Assembly: GCF_022427965.1 (NCBI RefSeq) | Contig: NZ_JAKTTI010000015.1 | Coordinates: 1 to 64,000, forward strand | Origin: Fredinandcohnia quinoae | GTDB taxonomy: Bacteria; Bacillota; Bacilli; Bacillales; Bacillaceae_L | Length of the DNA stretch: 64,000 nucleotides | Direction: 5' to 3' | Shown: positions 7,899-16,959 of the stretch, in pieces | Position numbering within the stretch: the stretch's first letter is position 1 | Layout: every line of letters begins with the position of its first letter | Position numbers and translations under genes: made by a program | The notes under the pieces: generated by a model | Seen by the model: only the letters and a program-made list of their open reading frames with translations | What the model was told of the DNA's origin: nothing | The model's database searches: none

Positions 7899-10187
7899 AT
7901 GGGAAAAAATATTAAGAGAATTATTTCCGAAATGACAATCGAAGAAAAGGCAAGTCTTTGTTCTGGACTGGATTTTTGGCATACAAAAGGGATTGAAAGA
8001 TTAGGAATTCCATCAATTATGGTAGCAGATGGGCCACATGGATTAAGAAAGCAGGCTGAAAACTCTGATCATATGGGGTTATACGACAGTATACCTGCTA
8101 CTTGTTTCCCTTCTGCCGTAGGGTTAGCAAGTTCTTGGAATACGGAATTGATTGAAAGGGTGGGTGTGGCATTAGGTGAGGAATGTCAGGCAGAGGATGT
8201 AGCAATCCTTCTAGGACCTGGTGCAAATATAAAACGTTCGCCCCTTTGTGGTAGGAATTTTGAATATTTTTCAGAGGATCCTTATCTTTCAACACAAATG
8301 GCAGCCAATCATATTAAAGGGGTCCAAAGTCAAGGAGTAGGAACATCTTTAAAGCATTTTGCAGCGAATAATCAAGAGCACCGTAGAATGTCAACTGATG
8401 CAATAATTGATGAACGAACATTGCGTGAAATCTATCTAGCTAGTTTTGAAGGTGCTGTGAAGGAAGCGCAGCCTTGGACGGTCATGTGTGCTTATAATAA
8501 AGTCAATGGAGAGTACGCATCGGAAAATAACGATCTTTTAAATGAGATATTAAGGGAAGAGTGGGGTTTTGAAGGCTTTGTTGTCTCTGACTGGGGTGCA
8601 GTGAATGAACGAGTGGCTGGTCTTGCGAATGGTCTTGAGTTAGAGATGCCTTCTAGCCATGGAAATGGAGAGAAGAAAATTATTGATGCGGTAAAAAATG
8701 GTCAGTTGACAGAAGAAAAGCTAGATCAAGCCGTAGAGCGCCTTCTTTCAATTATTTTTAAAGCTGTTGAAAATAAAAAGGAAAATGCTATTTATAGTAA
8801 GGATTCTCATCATCAATTAGCTAGAGAGGTGGCAAGAGAGTGTGTCGTTTTATTAAAAAATGAAGATCAAATTTTACCTCTGAAAAAGGGCGGGAATATC
8901 GCTGTCATTGGTGGATTTGCTAAAAAACCTCGTTACCAAGGTGGTGGAAGCTCACATATAAATCCGACAAGACTTGAAAACTTTTTAGACGAAATAGAAA
9001 AGGTTTCAGGTAATCAAACAATGATCTCATTTGCCGAAGGCTATATCATTGATAGTGATGAATCAGATGAATCACTAATAAATGAGGCGAAAGAAGTAGC
9101 AGCTGGAGCAGATACAGTGATTCTTTTTGTTGGGCTGCCTGATCGCTATGAATCTGAAGGGTATGATCGTGAGCATCTACGAATGCCTGAAAATCATGTT
9201 CAGCTTATTGAGGCTATTTCTGAAGTTAACAAAAACATTGTTGTCGTATTAAGTAATGGTTCACCAATTGAAATGCCGTGGATTGATAAGGTAAAAGGGG
9301 TATTAGAAGGTTATTTAGCAGGGCAGGCATATGGTGGGGCAATTGCAGATTTATTATTTGGGGATGCAAATCCAAGTGGCAAATTAGCTGAGACCTTCCC
9401 GAAGGTGTTAAGTGACAATCCATCCTATTTAAATTTCCCGGGTGATGGAGATCGAGTGGAATACAAAGAAGGAATATTCGTTGGTTATCGTTATTATGAC
9501 AAGAAAAAAATTGAACCGCTATTCCCGTTTGGTTTTGGCTTAAGTTATACAAACTTTGAATATAGTCGTCTATCTATTGATAAGAATGAAATTCAGGATG
9601 TTGATAACGTTTCAATCAGTGTAAATGTTAAGAATACTGGTCATATCACAGGGAAAGAAATTGTGCAGCTTTATGTGAAAGATGTATGTAGCAGTATTGC
9701 CCGACCTGAAAAGGAGCTTAAAGGCTTTAAGAAAGTAGAGTTACAACCTGGGGAAGAAAAGACTGTTACTTTCATTTTAGACAAACGTTCATTTGCTTAC
9801 TATAACGTGGAATTAAAAGACTGGCATGTTGAGACAGGTGAATTTGATATTTTAATTGGAAAATCATCAAGTGAGATTGTTCTATCTGACAGAATCCATG
9901 TTAAGTCCACTGTTTCAATTCCGAAAAAGATACACAGAAATACACTTGTTGGTGACATTCTATCAGATCCAATTTTAGCACCTATTGCAATTGATCTTTT
10001 TGAAAAAGCAGGTGAAATGAATCCACTTATAAATGGAACAGACGTAGAAAGTGATGCTGCAAAAACAATGGCTGCTATGCTCAAAAATACACCTTTACGT
10101 GCGCTTGTTAATTTTAGTGAGGGCAGATTTACGGATGAAATGTTAATTGGAGTAATCGATCTTTTTAATAGCCAGATACAAAAATAA
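7899..10187 (+). CDS. Glycoside hydrolase family 3 beta-glucosidase
   Basis: The protein has 762 aa. The GH3 N-terminal barrel covers about residues 10-290 with KHFAANNQE and the nucleophile Asp in [10 protein letters not shown] (about residue 230). The GH3 C-terminal sandwich covers about 325-555, a fibronectin-III-like domain follows (about 590-660), and a further about 100-residue tail is typical of Firmicute enzymes. No signal peptide is present, so it acts in the cytoplasm on imported glucosides. Two ATGs are adjacent; the second is six bases from AGGAGG and is preferred. It is the first gene of an operon with the MFS and esterase genes. Confidence 0.9.
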   Translation: MGKNIKRIISEMTIEEKASLCSGLDFWHTKGIERLGIPSIMVADGPHGLRKQAENSDHMGLYDSIPATCFPSAVGLASSWNTELIERVGVALGEECQAEDVAILLGPGANIKRSPLCGRNFEYFSEDPYLSTQMAANHIKGVQSQGVGTSLKHFAANNQEHRRMSTDAIIDERTLREIYLASFEGAVKEAQPWTVMCAYNKVNGEYASENNDLLNEILREEWGFEGFVVSDWGAVNERVAGLANGLELEMPSSHGNGEKKIIDAVKNGQLTEEKLDQAVERLLSIIFKAVENKKENAIYSKDSHHQLAREVARECVVLLKNEDQILPLKKGGNIAVIGGFAKKPRYQGGGSSHINPTRLENFLDEIEKVSGNQTMISFAEGYIIDSDESDESLINEAKEVAAGADTVILFVGLPDRYESEGYDREHLRMPENHVQLIEAISEVNKNIVVVLSNGSPIEMPWIDKVKGVLEGYLAGQAYGGAIADLLFGDANPSGKLAETFPKVLSDNPSYLNFPGDGDRVEYKEGIFVGYRYYDKKKIEPLFPFGFGLSYTNFEYSRLSIDKNEIQDVDNVSISVNVKNTGHITGKEIVQLYVKDVCSSIARPEKELKGFKKVELQPGEEKTVTFILDKRSFAYYNVELKDWHVETGEFDILIGKSSSEIVLSDRIHVKSTVSIPKKIHRNTLVGDILSDPILAPIAIDLFEKAGEMNPLINGTDVESDAAKTMAAMLKNTPLRALVNFSEGRFTDEMLIGVIDLFNSQIQK

Positions 10188-10255
10188 AACAGATTGATCG
10201 ATGCATCCGGAACAATTGTGAATTGGTTTAGTTTTCTACCTTGAGGGGGAAGTAT

Positions 10256-11560
10256 ATGGCTGAAAAGACTTTGAAAAGCCAAGTAAAAACACCGTTTGGC
10301 AGATTAACTTTTGGCATTCTGTTAGGTTATTCATGCATGATGGTTGGTCTGATGACCCCAGCTGTTATGCTATTATCATTTAAAATGATTGAAATTGACC
10401 CTCAAGGATACACGACATCATATGGTTTAGTCGCAGGTGCTGGTGCTTTCTTGGCGTTAATTGGGAATCCGTTGGGTGGTGCGATAAGTGATCGTACAAA
10501 TATTCCATTTGGACGGCGTCGCACTTGGATTTTATTAGGATCATTATTGGGCTGCATGGCGCTGATTTGGATTGGGCTCTCAACAGAAATTTGGCAGGTG
10601 TTAATTGCATGGTGTGTGGCACAGCTGTTCTTTAACTTTGGGATGGCTGCCTACACTGCACTAATTCCCGACCAAGTTGAAGAACATAGACGTGGAACAA
10701 TGTCAGGCCTAATTGGACTGACTCTACCAATTGGCATTGGGGTCGGAATGATTCTCATGATGAGTTTGAATTCAGTTCCTACAATTACAAAATGGTTCGT
10801 CATAACAATTATTGCTATAGTTGGCCCAATCCTCAGTTTATTCATTATTCGTGATGGAAAAGTAGAAAAAGTGGCAGTGGAAAAGAAGAACTTAACTTTA
10901 GTGGAAAAGCTAAGTAAGGTTTATCCTAATCCCCGTGTGTTTCCAGAGTTTACATGGGCAATCATCTCTAAGTTTTTACTGAATATTGGATTAGGTGTTA
11001 CTTCTTATCTAACAATCTATCTCGTTAACCGACTAGGATTTTCGGAAAGTGAAGCAACTACAAGCGTTGGTCTAATTAATATTCTTGCTTTAGCAGCAAC
11101 TGCTTTTACAAGTGTATTAGGAGGAATTCTATCAGACAAACTCAAGAAACAAAAGCCATTTTTATATAGCTCAGCTTTCGTTATTTTAGTCGGGATATTA
11201 GTAGTTGCATTTTTACCAAACTACACGACAATTCTTATTGCTGGAGTCATAATTGGCCTAGGTATGGGTTGTTTTACCTCTGTTGATATGGCATTAGTAA
11301 CGCGTATTTTACCTAATCAGGAAGATGCAGCTAAGGACTTTGGATTAATGAATGTAGCAAATACACTTCCGCAATCGATTGTTCCATTGATTGCACCTTT
11401 ATTATTAGGGATTGGAGGCTGGAATTTCTTTTATTTATTCCTGGCATCGTTTGTTGTACTGAGTATTTTTGCGATTAAACCATTACCAGAGGTTGGAGAA
11501 TATAGAAAAGAGAAACAGCAAATTTTGACCGATGCAAATAAGGGACAGACAATTAATTAG
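10256..11560 (+). CDS. MFS sugar/glycoside transporter
   Basis: The 434-aa protein has 12 predicted membrane segments. GGAISDRTNIPFGRRRTWI between helices 2 and 3 resembles the conserved loop of GPH-type and sugar MFS carriers. A frame extension to a TTG at 10241 would include the ribosome site GAGGGGGA, so ATG 10256 is chosen. Its place between a cytoplasmic beta-glucosidase and an esterase suggests it imports the glucoside that the two enzymes degrade; the substrate itself is inferred. Confidence 0.85.
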   Translation: MAEKTLKSQVKTPFGRLTFGILLGYSCMMVGLMTPAVMLLSFKMIEIDPQGYTTSYGLVAGAGAFLALIGNPLGGAISDRTNIPFGRRRTWILLGSLLGCMALIWIGLSTEIWQVLIAWCVAQLFFNFGMAAYTALIPDQVEEHRRGTMSGLIGLTLPIGIGVGMILMMSLNSVPTITKWFVITIIAIVGPILSLFIIRDGKVEKVAVEKKNLTLVEKLSKVYPNPRVFPEFTWAIISKFLLNIGLGVTSYLTIYLVNRLGFSESEATTSVGLINILALAATAFTSVLGGILSDKLKKQKPFLYSSAFVILVGILVVAFLPNYTTILIAGVIIGLGMGCFTSVDMALVTRILPNQEDAAKDFGLMNVANTLPQSIVPLIAPLLLGIGGWNFFYLFLASFVVLSIFAIKPLPEVGEYRKEKQQILTDANKGQTIN

Positions 11561-11578
11561 TTATTGGGAGGCTAAATA

Positions 11579-12526
11579 ATGGAAAAGAAGGTGCACCCTG
11601 AATTACTTGGTCATTTAATGGCTACACCAGAAATTAAGCTTGATTGGGAGACTGTCGATATCAATATGGTTAGACAACTTGCAAATGAGGTGTCTAGATC
11701 GAACCCGCAACCAAGAGATGAAACGATTACAATTTCAGATCAGTTGATTCCAGGGCCAGAAGGTGCCGAAGAGGTAAGGGTACGAATATATGAGCCTATC
11801 GAAAAGAAAGGAATCCTCCCAGGATTATTATGGATTCATGGTGGCGGCTATGTGATGGGAACACCTGATAGTGATGATGCGCTTTGTCAACGCTTTGTTT
11901 CGGAAGCGGAATGCATTGTTGTATCGGTAGATTATCGATTAGCTCCGGAACATCCATATCCTGTACCTTTAGAAGATTGCTATGCTGCATTAACGTGGTT
12001 TGCTGATCACGCATACGAACTTGGAGTAGATGTTTCCCGTATTGGAGTTGCTGGCGCAAGTGCTGGTGGTGGCTTAACAGCTGCACTCACTCTATTAGCT
12101 AGAGATCGAAAAGGGCCACATATTGTTTTTCAAATGCCGTTATACCCGATGATCGATCATCGTAATATAACACCATCAAGTATTGAAATTACCGATCATC
12201 GAGTATGGAATCGAGACTATAACATAAAAGCTTGGGAATTATATTTAGGGGCTAAACAGAAAGGTGAAGTATCACCATATGCATCACCTGCTCTCGCTGC
12301 TGATCTTTCAGGACTTCCACCAACCTATACATGTATTGGAACGCTTGACCCATTCCGTGATGAAACGATTAATTATGTTGCAAGATTAAGTCAAGCAGGA
12401 GTAACCACGGAGTTTCATCTATATCCTGGATGTTACCACGGATTTGAGCTGGGAATCCCAGATGCTGAAGTCAGTCAACGTGCCTTAAAGCAATATGTGG
12501 AAGCAATGAAACTTGGATTACAATAA
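11579..12526 (+). CDS. Alpha/beta-hydrolase esterase, hormone-sensitive-lipase family
   Basis: The 315-aa protein has the HSL-family oxyanion motif HGGGYVMG, nucleophile elbow GASAGG, and later Asp (GTLDPFRDE) and His (CYHGFE), completing the catalytic triad. It has no signal peptide. GGGAGG precedes the ATG, 18 bases after the transporter stop. In this operon it may remove acyl groups from imported glycosides before or after beta-glucosidase action. That role is inferred from context. Confidence 0.9.
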   Translation: MEKKVHPELLGHLMATPEIKLDWETVDINMVRQLANEVSRSNPQPRDETITISDQLIPGPEGAEEVRVRIYEPIEKKGILPGLLWIHGGGYVMGTPDSDDALCQRFVSEAECIVVSVDYRLAPEHPYPVPLEDCYAALTWFADHAYELGVDVSRIGVAGASAGGGLTAALTLLARDRKGPHIVFQMPLYPMIDHRNITPSSIEITDHRVWNRDYNIKAWELYLGAKQKGEVSPYASPALAADLSGLPPTYTCIGTLDPFRDETINYVARLSQAGVTTEFHLYPGCYHGFELGIPDAEVSQRALKQYVEAMKLGLQ

Positions 12527-12540
12527 TAATCATCTTTACG

Positions 12541-12568
12541 CCGACTATTATTCAGTCGGTATTTTTTT
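12541..12568 (+). terminator. Operon terminator
   Basis: A CCGACT / AGTCGG stem with a seven-base loop is followed by TATTTTTTT, closing the glucosidase-transporter-esterase operon. Confidence 0.85.
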
Positions 12569-12654
12569 GTCTTGCTATTCTACTAGATTTCGATTATTAT
12601 TAAATGCAGTTACACATATTGTGTTAATGAACAAAATTTAAACTACATATAGTG

Positions 12655-12840
12655 TTTAGCCTTGAAAGTAGATGCCTGTAGGCTTAAAAGGGAATTTGGT
12701 GAAATACCAGAACTGCCCCCGCAACTGTAAATGCGTACGAAATGAAATTACCACTGTATATTGAAGCTTCGAAAGAGGTTTGTATGCGGGAAGGATTCAA
12801 AGTAGGTTGATGCATAAGTCAGGAGACCTGTCTATTTTTG
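12655..12840 (+). promoter_or_regulatory. Cobalamin (AdoCbl) riboswitch
   Basis: Conserved elements appear in order: GATGCCTGTAGGC, GGGAATTTGGTGAAATACC, the B12-box core GCCCCCGCAACTGTAA, and AAGTCAGGAGACCTG. This is the standard AdoCbl-class aptamer. It precedes a B12-independent ribonucleotide reductase, so the expected logic is shut-off when coenzyme B12 is plentiful. The stretch to the next gene (12841-12979) is the expression platform; several alternative stems are possible there. Confidence 0.95.
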
Positions 12841-12928
12841 AGATGTTTTAACTTCTTCGGGGATTGAGAAGGAAACGGTGGCTGTCGGGAAACCAAGTTT
12901 CTTTCTTTTTCTCTGATGTTATCGTATT

Positions 12929-12965
12929 ATCCGCTCAATCTAATTGGGCGGATTTTTTATTTTTA
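12929..12965 (+). terminator. Riboswitch-controlled intrinsic terminator
   Basis: ATCCGC-T-CAAT pairs with ATTG-G-GCGGAT around a CTA loop and is followed by TTTTTTATTTTT. It ends just before the ribosome site of the reductase gene, so ligand-bound aptamer should favour premature termination. Confidence 0.9.
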
Positions 12966-12979
12966 TTGGAGGGGACAAA

Positions 12980-15268
12980 ATGAGTACTACATTTCAATCT
13001 GATTTGGAAATTGTTATTGCCGAGCTTAACAACGCTTCACGAAAGTATCAACTAGATATTTCAGAGATTACAAAACGTATAAGAGCAAAGAATCTATCAA
13101 AGTCAGAAGCAAACCAACAGGCATTATTTTATGCATTAAATAATATTGCAATGGATCAACCTGATTGGACATTTTTAGCTGCAAAGCTCTACTTAGATGA
13201 ACTATATGAAGAAGCAGGTAAAAATCGGAACTATGATTCTCATTTGAAATATGGAGATTTATATAAGCTCATTCAGACACTAACCGATAAGGGGATTTAT
13301 TCCACCGACCTTCTATATTCCTATCAAAAAGAAGAGATCGTAGAATTGGCAAAAGAAATTGATCCAACACGTGATTCTTTATTTACTTACATTGGTTTAT
13401 TTTTACTTGCTGATCGATATGTAGCAAGGGACCATGAGAGAAATGTGTATGAGCTACCTCAAGAGAGATTTATGATTATTGCAATGACATTAATGAAAAA
13501 TGAAGAAAAATCGAAAAGAGTGGGATTTGTCAAAGAGGCATACTGGGCATTAAGTAATTTATATATGACTGTTGCGACACCAACTCTTTCAAATGCTGGA
13601 AAAAGCTTTGGACAACTATCGTCATGTTTCATTGATACTGTCGATGATTCTCTTGATAGCATTTATTTAAACAATTGGGATATTGCAAGGTTGAGTAAAG
13701 ATGGTGGTGGAATCGGAATTTACTATGGAAAGGTTCGTGCACTAGGCTCTGATATTAAGAAATTTAAAGGTAATTCTTCAGGGGTTGTCCCATGGATTCG
13801 CTTAATTAATGATACAGCTGTTAGTGTAGACCAACTTGGTCAACGTCAAGGTGCAATTGCCATTTATCTGGATCTTTTCCATAAGGATATCATGAATGGA
13901 TTTTTAGATTTGAAGACGAATAATGGAGATGAACGCAGAAAAGCACATGATATTTTTACTGGTGTGACTGTCCCAGACCTCTTTATGCAAAGATTAGAAG
14001 AAGTCGATGAGAATGGAAGAAGTATTGGTGAATGGCATACGTTTTGCCCTCATCAAGTGAAGCAATTGATGGGGTGGAAGGATGAAAATGGCAATCTACT
14101 AGGTCTTGAGGATTTTTATGATGAAACTGACAGAAAATTTTTTACTAAGAAATATATGGAAGCAGTGAACAATCCACTTTTACCTAGAAAAACATATCGT
14201 GCGATGGATATTATGGCACGTATTATGGTTGCTCAATTAGAAACTGGAACACCTTACATGTTTTACCGAGACGAAGTTAATCGTCAAAATCCAAATAAGC
14301 ATCTTTCTGGGATAGGGAGGACATCAATCTATTGTAGTAATCTTTGTACAGAGATTACTCAAAATATGTCAGCAACCACAATTGTGAAGGAATTCAAGGA
14401 TGAAGATGGAAATATCGTCATTGTTCGAAAACCGGGTGATTTTGTAGTTTGTAATTTATCTTCTATTAATCTACCAAAGGCCGTTAAGCAAAATGTACTT
14501 GAACGCTTAATTCGCATTCAAGTAAGAATGCTTGACAATGTAGTTGATTTAAATACAATTTCAGTCGGACAAGCTGAGATGACAAATAAGAAATTCAGAG
14601 CAGTTGGTCTTGGTACATTTGGCTGGCATCATTTGTTAGCACTTGAAGGCATCCATTGGGAATCTAATAAGGCTGTTCAATATGCTGATGAGCTTTATGA
14701 AGATATTGCTTACTATACAATACGTTCTTCAATGGAACTAGCTCAGGAAAAAGGAGCTTACAGTAAGTTTGAAGGATCCGAATGGCAGACAGGTGAATAT
14801 TTTCAGCGTAAACAATACCAGTCATCACGATGGGACGAACTAAAAGAAAATGTTGCAAACAATGGCATCCGGAATGGATGGCTGATGGCTGTTGCTCCTA
14901 ATTCATCAACTGCAAAAATAGGTGGATCAACAGATGGAATCGATCCTTTGTATGCTGTTGAATACGCTGAGGAGAAGAAGAATTTTAAATTCAAAGTAAC
15001 GGCTCCAGATTTGAACCATATTACGTATAATTATTATCGTCGTGCACGACATGAGCTTGACCAGGTGTGGGGTATAAGACAAAATGCTGCTCGCCAGCGT
15101 CATATTGATCAAGCCATTAGTTTTAACCTTTATGTAAGACACGACATAAAAGCTAAGGAATTATTAAATCTACATCTGGAAGCATGGAAGCAAGGGTTGA
15201 AAACAACCTATTATGTACGAAGCACTTCCCAGGAGGAAATAGAAGAATGTGAGGCTTGTCATAGCTAA
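12980..15268 (+). CDS. Class I ribonucleoside-diphosphate reductase, alpha (catalytic) subunit
   Basis: The 762-aa large subunit reduces ribonucleotides to deoxyribonucleotides. Active-site residues are present: C216 (QLSSCF), the N454-x-C456-x-E458 triad (thiyl radical and general acid/base) and C491 (VVCNLSS). The C-terminal pair C757-x2-C760 is the redox-shuttle tail. The N-terminal about 90 residues precede the catalytic barrel as in NrdA/NrdE proteins. ATG 12980 follows GGAGGGG; an upstream TTG frame overlaps the terminator and is rejected. It forms an operon with the beta subunit and a flavodoxin under the cobalamin riboswitch, implying use when B12 is scarce. Confidence 0.93.
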   Translation: MSTTFQSDLEIVIAELNNASRKYQLDISEITKRIRAKNLSKSEANQQALFYALNNIAMDQPDWTFLAAKLYLDELYEEAGKNRNYDSHLKYGDLYKLIQTLTDKGIYSTDLLYSYQKEEIVELAKEIDPTRDSLFTYIGLFLLADRYVARDHERNVYELPQERFMIIAMTLMKNEEKSKRVGFVKEAYWALSNLYMTVATPTLSNAGKSFGQLSSCFIDTVDDSLDSIYLNNWDIARLSKDGGGIGIYYGKVRALGSDIKKFKGNSSGVVPWIRLINDTAVSVDQLGQRQGAIAIYLDLFHKDIMNGFLDLKTNNGDERRKAHDIFTGVTVPDLFMQRLEEVDENGRSIGEWHTFCPHQVKQLMGWKDENGNLLGLEDFYDETDRKFFTKKYMEAVNNPLLPRKTYRAMDIMARIMVAQLETGTPYMFYRDEVNRQNPNKHLSGIGRTSIYCSNLCTEITQNMSATTIVKEFKDEDGNIVIVRKPGDFVVCNLSSINLPKAVKQNVLERLIRIQVRMLDNVVDLNTISVGQAEMTNKKFRAVGLGTFGWHHLLALEGIHWESNKAVQYADELYEDIAYYTIRSSMELAQEKGAYSKFEGSEWQTGEYFQRKQYQSSRWDELKENVANNGIRNGWLMAVAPNSSTAKIGGSTDGIDPLYAVEYAEEKKNFKFKVTAPDLNHITYNYYRRARHELDQVWGIRQNAARQRHIDQAISFNLYVRHDIKAKELLNLHLEAWKQGLKTTYYVRSTSQEEIEECEACHS

Positions 15269-15284
15269 ATAAAGGAGTGGGAAT

Positions 15285-16331
15285 ATGAGTATGAATACAC
15301 TTTTAACGAAAATAAAATTATTAAACCCAGAACATCCAAATAAATCAACAGGTATTATTAACGGACAATCGTCAGGATTACTGAACTGGAATGATATTGC
15401 CTATCCACAGATGTATACCTTATATCAAACATTGCTAGCAAACTTTTGGAAGGCTCAGGAAATAAATATGCAGGATGATATTAAGCAATGGGATCTTTTA
15501 AGTCCAACGGAACAGGATATTTTCCTAAGGGTGAATACACAGCTGGCATCACTTGATAGCTTGCAAACCCCAACGATGAGTCAGGTTATGGATTATGTAA
15601 CAGATTCTAGCTTCAAGGCTATTTTTGCTGTTATCTCACAACAGGAAGCTGTGCATAACGAGTCTTATTCCTATATATTGAGTTCTCTTATTCCTTTACG
15701 TGAGCAAAATGAACGATTCAATCAGGCGAAAAGCGACCCAATTGTACAAAAGCGAAATGAACTCATTTTAGATGCATATGAATGTTTTCGTGAGAATCCA
15801 ACACCGCAGAATTTATTTAAGCTTGGGATTAATTCGATTAATCTTGAAGGTATTTATTTTTATGCTGGCTTTGCATTTTTCTATCATTTGGCACGTCAAC
15901 AAAAAATGTTGAAGACGAGTACAATGATTAGTTATATTCAGCGGGATGAAATGCAGCATGCCTATTTTATCGCACAGTTTGTACGGATTCTTTTAACTGA
16001 AAATCCTGATCTAAATAATGAAGAAAATATCGAATATGTGTATAACACAGTGGGACAAGCGGTGGAGCTAGAAAAGGCATGGGCAAGTGTAATTTTAAAG
16101 GACATTGAAGGTATTGAATTGAATGAATTCAAAGGATATGTGGAATATCTTGCGAATAAGCGCTTACGTCAGCTCGGACTTCAAAATCTATATGAGGAAA
16201 GAGACAATCCGATGCCATGGATTCACGTCTTCAGTGATGAAATGATGAATGAAACAAAATCTGATTTCTTCGAACAAAAATCCCGAACCTATACTAAGGT
16301 TTCACAGTCAAATGGCTTCGATGAATTGTAG
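15285..16331 (+). CDS. Class I ribonucleotide reductase, beta (radical-generating) subunit
   Basis: The 348-aa ferritin-like subunit has all six expected metal ligands: D91, E121 and H124 (EAVH), E188 (EGIYFY), E222 and H225 (RDEMQH). Tyr128, four residues after H124, corresponds to the radical-bearing Tyr. It therefore looks catalytically complete (Fe or Mn form). AAAGGAG precedes the start, 16 bases after the alpha gene. It works as the radical donor to the alpha subunit. The adjacent flavodoxin suggests flavoprotein-assisted activation, as in class Ib enzymes. Confidence 0.93.
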   Translation: MSMNTLLTKIKLLNPEHPNKSTGIINGQSSGLLNWNDIAYPQMYTLYQTLLANFWKAQEINMQDDIKQWDLLSPTEQDIFLRVNTQLASLDSLQTPTMSQVMDYVTDSSFKAIFAVISQQEAVHNESYSYILSSLIPLREQNERFNQAKSDPIVQKRNELILDAYECFRENPTPQNLFKLGINSINLEGIYFYAGFAFFYHLARQQKMLKTSTMISYIQRDEMQHAYFIAQFVRILLTENPDLNNEENIEYVYNTVGQAVELEKAWASVILKDIEGIELNEFKGYVEYLANKRLRQLGLQNLYEERDNPMPWIHVFSDEMMNETKSDFFEQKSRTYTKVSQSNGFDEL

Positions 16332-16340
16332 GTGTGGGTT

Positions 16341-16802
16341 ATGAAAATAGCAGTTGTTTACTCTTCTATAACAGGAAATACCAATGAAGTAGCGAATATC
16401 ATTCACCAATTTTTCAAGAATGAAATTGATAATGTGCAATTATACCAAATTGATCAGTTTCCGATTTCACAAATTAACCATTTTGATGCTATTGTCATCG
16501 GAACATATACGTGGGGAGATGGAGAAATACCTCAAGAAATGAAGACGATATATCAAGCTTTTGAGGATCAAGAATCCAAAAAGATTGTGACTGGTGTGTT
16601 CGGAACTGGTGACAGATTTTATCCTCATTTTTGCGGGGCAGTTAATGATTTTAGAGATATGTTGTATGTACATTCAAACTTGGCTGCAACACTAAAAATA
16701 GAACTATCCCCACAACTACAGGATATTGAAAGGTGTCAAAGATTAGTTAAGTCTGTGATGAAGCGGATACATGAAGCAAGTAGATCTAAGGTTTTAATAT
16801 AA
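16341..16802 (+). CDS. Flavodoxin, probable ribonucleotide reductase activase
   Basis: The 153-aa flavodoxin has the FMN phosphate loop SSITGNTNEVA near the N-terminus and FMN-ring loops TYTWGDGEIP and FGTGDRFYPHFCGA. It is closer to a true short-chain flavodoxin than to NrdI, yet it occupies the third position of the reductase operon. NrdI in class Ib systems supplies oxidant or reductant to the beta-subunit metal site, and a similar task is inferred here. A GTG at 16332 is possible but sits inside the AGGTG site, so ATG 16341 is preferred. Confidence 0.85.
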   Translation: MKIAVVYSSITGNTNEVANIIHQFFKNEIDNVQLYQIDQFPISQINHFDAIVIGTYTWGDGEIPQEMKTIYQAFEDQESKKIVTGVFGTGDRFYPHFCGAVNDFRDMLYVHSNLAATLKIELSPQLQDIERCQRLVKSVMKRIHEASRSKVLI

Positions 16803-16807
16803 CGATT

Positions 16808-16855
16808 AGGGGTATGAGCGTAATATTCATTGCGTTCATACTCTTTTTGTTTTTA
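16808..16855 (+). terminator. Terminator of the ribonucleotide reductase operon
   Basis: GGGTATGAGCG pairs with GCGTTCATACTC (one wobble) across an AT-rich loop and is followed by TTTTTG. Confidence 0.75.
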
Positions 16856-16959
16856 ATTTGGTTGTAGTTGGAAGGTAACAGTTCACACCATGTATTTCGT
16901 TTTTTTGGTACAATTAGAGTATTAAATGAAACAATGATTCAACTTTGGAGGTAACAATA

